Shown: positions 62,329 to 64,000 of the stretch, in pieces
Position numbering within the stretch: position 1 is the stretch's first letter
Layout: the number at the start of each line of letters is the position of its first letter
Assembly: GCF_003114855.1 (NCBI RefSeq)
Contig: NZ_BFBB01000008.1
Coordinates: 682,001 to 746,000, forward strand
Reading direction: 5' to 3'
Length of the DNA: 64,000 nucleotides
Origin: Leptospira ryugenii
GTDB taxonomy: Bacteria > Spirochaetota > Leptospiria > Leptospirales > Leptospiraceae
Notes under the pieces: generated by a model
What the model saw: the letters and a program-made list of their open reading frames with translations, nothing else
Database searches by the model: none
What the model was told of the DNA's origin: nothing
Translations under genes and position numbers: made by a program

Positions 62329-64000
62329 TTAAGAATGCACACTAATTTTTATCAAAGTTAGATCATCATATAATACTCCAATCTTCATCATTTCATTATA
62401 AATAGACTCAAGGTCGCCTCTACATTTCTCTACTTGTGATAAGAATAATGAATCATTTTCATTGAAAAGAAATGTTCCATCATTTGATTTAATTAATAAA
62501 TCATCTCTACCATCTGATCCTAAAATCAGTATATCATTTGGGAAAAGTTGGTATTGTAACACTGAGATATTTTCATTGGCACCAATTGTACCCAGTTTTC
62601 TTAAAAATTGTTCGGGCGATAAAAATACCGCCTTAACATCACGATACAAAACTGCAGGAGGATGATCAGCATTGATCATAAAAAGAGACCGAGACTTTTC
62701 TTCAATGAGAACAAGCACTAGAGACACAAGCATAGAACCATCAAATGTTTCAAAAACGCGATGTAATTCGAGAAATGTTTGCTTTATCCATTGATCAGGA
62801 GTCTCATATTGGGTCTCCTTTGTATTTTGATTTCGATTTATGATAGATTCAAAAACACTTCCGAATACAAGTGCTCCACTTGCTCCCAGCAGAGACTTTC
62901 CCATTGCATCTGCATTAACTAGTACTGTATATTTCTTTTCTCCAAGTATTATCTGGTTTGACATACAAAGATCTCCTCCAATTTCTTCATGCCATTCCCG
63001 AAACTGAAATCTTTTCTTTTGACGAGTAAGAAACGTTATACTGATAGAGGTTGAATCTGCTTTATTTTTACTCAAAGGCTTTAATAATTGGGATGTCAAA
63101 AAATAATCTCCATCCTGTTGAAACTTCAGTTCTTTCACCTGCTCTAATGTAGTCTGCAATTCTGCAGTTCTTTTGATTACCTTATCCTCCAAATCCCTTG
63201 CTAATTCTTCGGATTTAATAAAAGCAAACGAATACTTTCTAATTAAGATAGATGCTTGAAAAATGATAAAAATTGTAAATCCATATCCCAATGTGTACGG
63301 AGTGTATACGACTGCTTTCCCTTTTAGAATATCATTTATGGCAGTGATTGTTAGGATAATAAATCCAGAAAGGAATAACTTTGCTCCTACTTTATGATTT
63401 TTTAATGCTTTAACTATGATATGGGCAATATAGATAATTGATAAAAATATTCCTATTTCCACATAGGTAACTGCCCGACCATACGTATACATAGAGGTAA
63501 ACAAAACAAGTAATGATGGTGGAAGATAAAAAAAATGAAGCCATCGAGAAAGTTTAGGATTCGATTCATCTGGGAACAAAGATTCTACAAATTTTAGAAA
63601 AAAAGTACCACTAATAAAAAAAGTAAAATAATCAATCTTGTTAATTACCGAAAAATTTAACAACGGAGCAAAATCTAAGAGCAATCGATCATCTATACTT
63701 AAAGTTCGAATTGCTACGATAAAAGAAAAAAGAGCAAAATAAAGAGGAGATTTATCATTCCGTCTGGTAAAATAAAGTCCTAGGTGATAGAATCCCATAA
63801 ACATTAAACAGTTTAGAATGCAAAGATCCAGGATAAATTTACGATTTTTATCCTTTGAAAGTTGATGTGCTGAACCAATGCTAATTGTATCCTAGAGCCC
63901 ACCTTTAAAATAATGGTAATTGCTGACATATAGGATAATTGTTAACCTATTATCTTCTAGCAAAGATTCTTTGATCGTATAAATAGAATGTCTGATAAGC
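62329..64000 (-). pseudogene. 7TM-DISM/PP2C phosphatase gene broken by an amber codon (extends past right edge)
   Basis: An open frame of 491 codons starts at ATG 63804 in the first membrane helix and encodes 7TM, coiled coil (ARDLEDKVIKRTAELQTTL) and a SpoIIE-like domain (GGDLCMSN, VNADAMGKSLLGASGA, LGSDGRDDLL). Upstream, in the same frame, translation reads RLTIILYVSNYHYFKGGL, TAG (63892-63894), DTISIGSAHQLSKDKN and on into the helix: a normal end of a DISMED2 domain in which TGG (Trp) has become TAG. Without read-through the protein loses its sensor domain. The phosphatase also has Ala/Met where active members have DATGHG. Runs off the window on the right. Confidence 0.8.

Overview
The window looks like chromosomal DNA of a Leptospira species or a very close spirochaete. 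The best single marker is a clear Loa22 homologue (OmpA-type surface lipoprotein) at 46134-46694. Other support comes from many short-lipobox lipoproteins, three 7TM-DISM signalling proteins, a tandem TRL-like family, a Cas12a (also known from Leptospira inadai), AT-rich sequence and frequent TTG/GTG starts. I see no rRNA, tRNA, insertion sequence or phage block.

Layout. 1-4.8 kb: a partial TetR regulator, a neutral ceramidase lipoprotein and, divergently, an endoglycoceramidase-like GH5 lipoprotein; together they could strip the glycan from a glycosphingolipid and then split the ceramide. 4.8-17.8 kb: an outer-membrane beta-barrel, a 7TM-DISM/PP2C phosphatase, a zincin-like peptidase, an AraC/SDR pair, a FecR lipoprotein, an alpha-amylase, a DJ-1/PfpI-like protein and a Crp-like regulator. 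17.9-22.9 kb: a type V-A CRISPR system, consisting of full-length cas12a and a 13-repeat array, separated by the decayed end of an adaptation module. 23.3-25.6 kb: a PH-like protein, then an operon of two hotdog dehydratases and a lipase-like hydrolase. 25.7-34.8 kb: beta-helix lipoprotein, sulfatase-superfamily lipoprotein, PlsC-like protein, OmpA protein and PstS-like lipoprotein. 34.7-46 kb: sixA-hpt-cyclase operon, a divergent response regulator/hybrid kinase pair, DUF1569, TerC, a polytopic membrane protein, a trypsin-like protease, a lipoprotein and RluD-like synthase. 46-57 kb: loa22, an HxlR regulator with its likely operator and oxidoreductase target, class I fumarase, a large FnIII/SBBP lipoprotein, SRPBCC and AraC genes and three TRL-like genes. 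57.6-62.3 kb: a membrane-bound sigma-54 activator, a double palindrome, a textbook -24/-12 promoter and two exported proteins of unknown function. 62.3-64 kb: a second 7TM-DISM/PP2C gene broken by an amber codon.

The most notable results are: (1) a cas2 pseudogene, previously hidden in the gap between cas12a and the array, still showing both ends of Cas2 in two frames and preceded by a 33-codon tail that may be the end of cas1; (2) a self-contained sigma-54 circuit at 57.7-62.3 kb; (3) the ceramidase/endoglycoceramidase pair with shared repeated palindromes; (4) the nonsense-broken sensor phosphatase at the right edge; and (5) an AraC gene relic at 57.5 kb.
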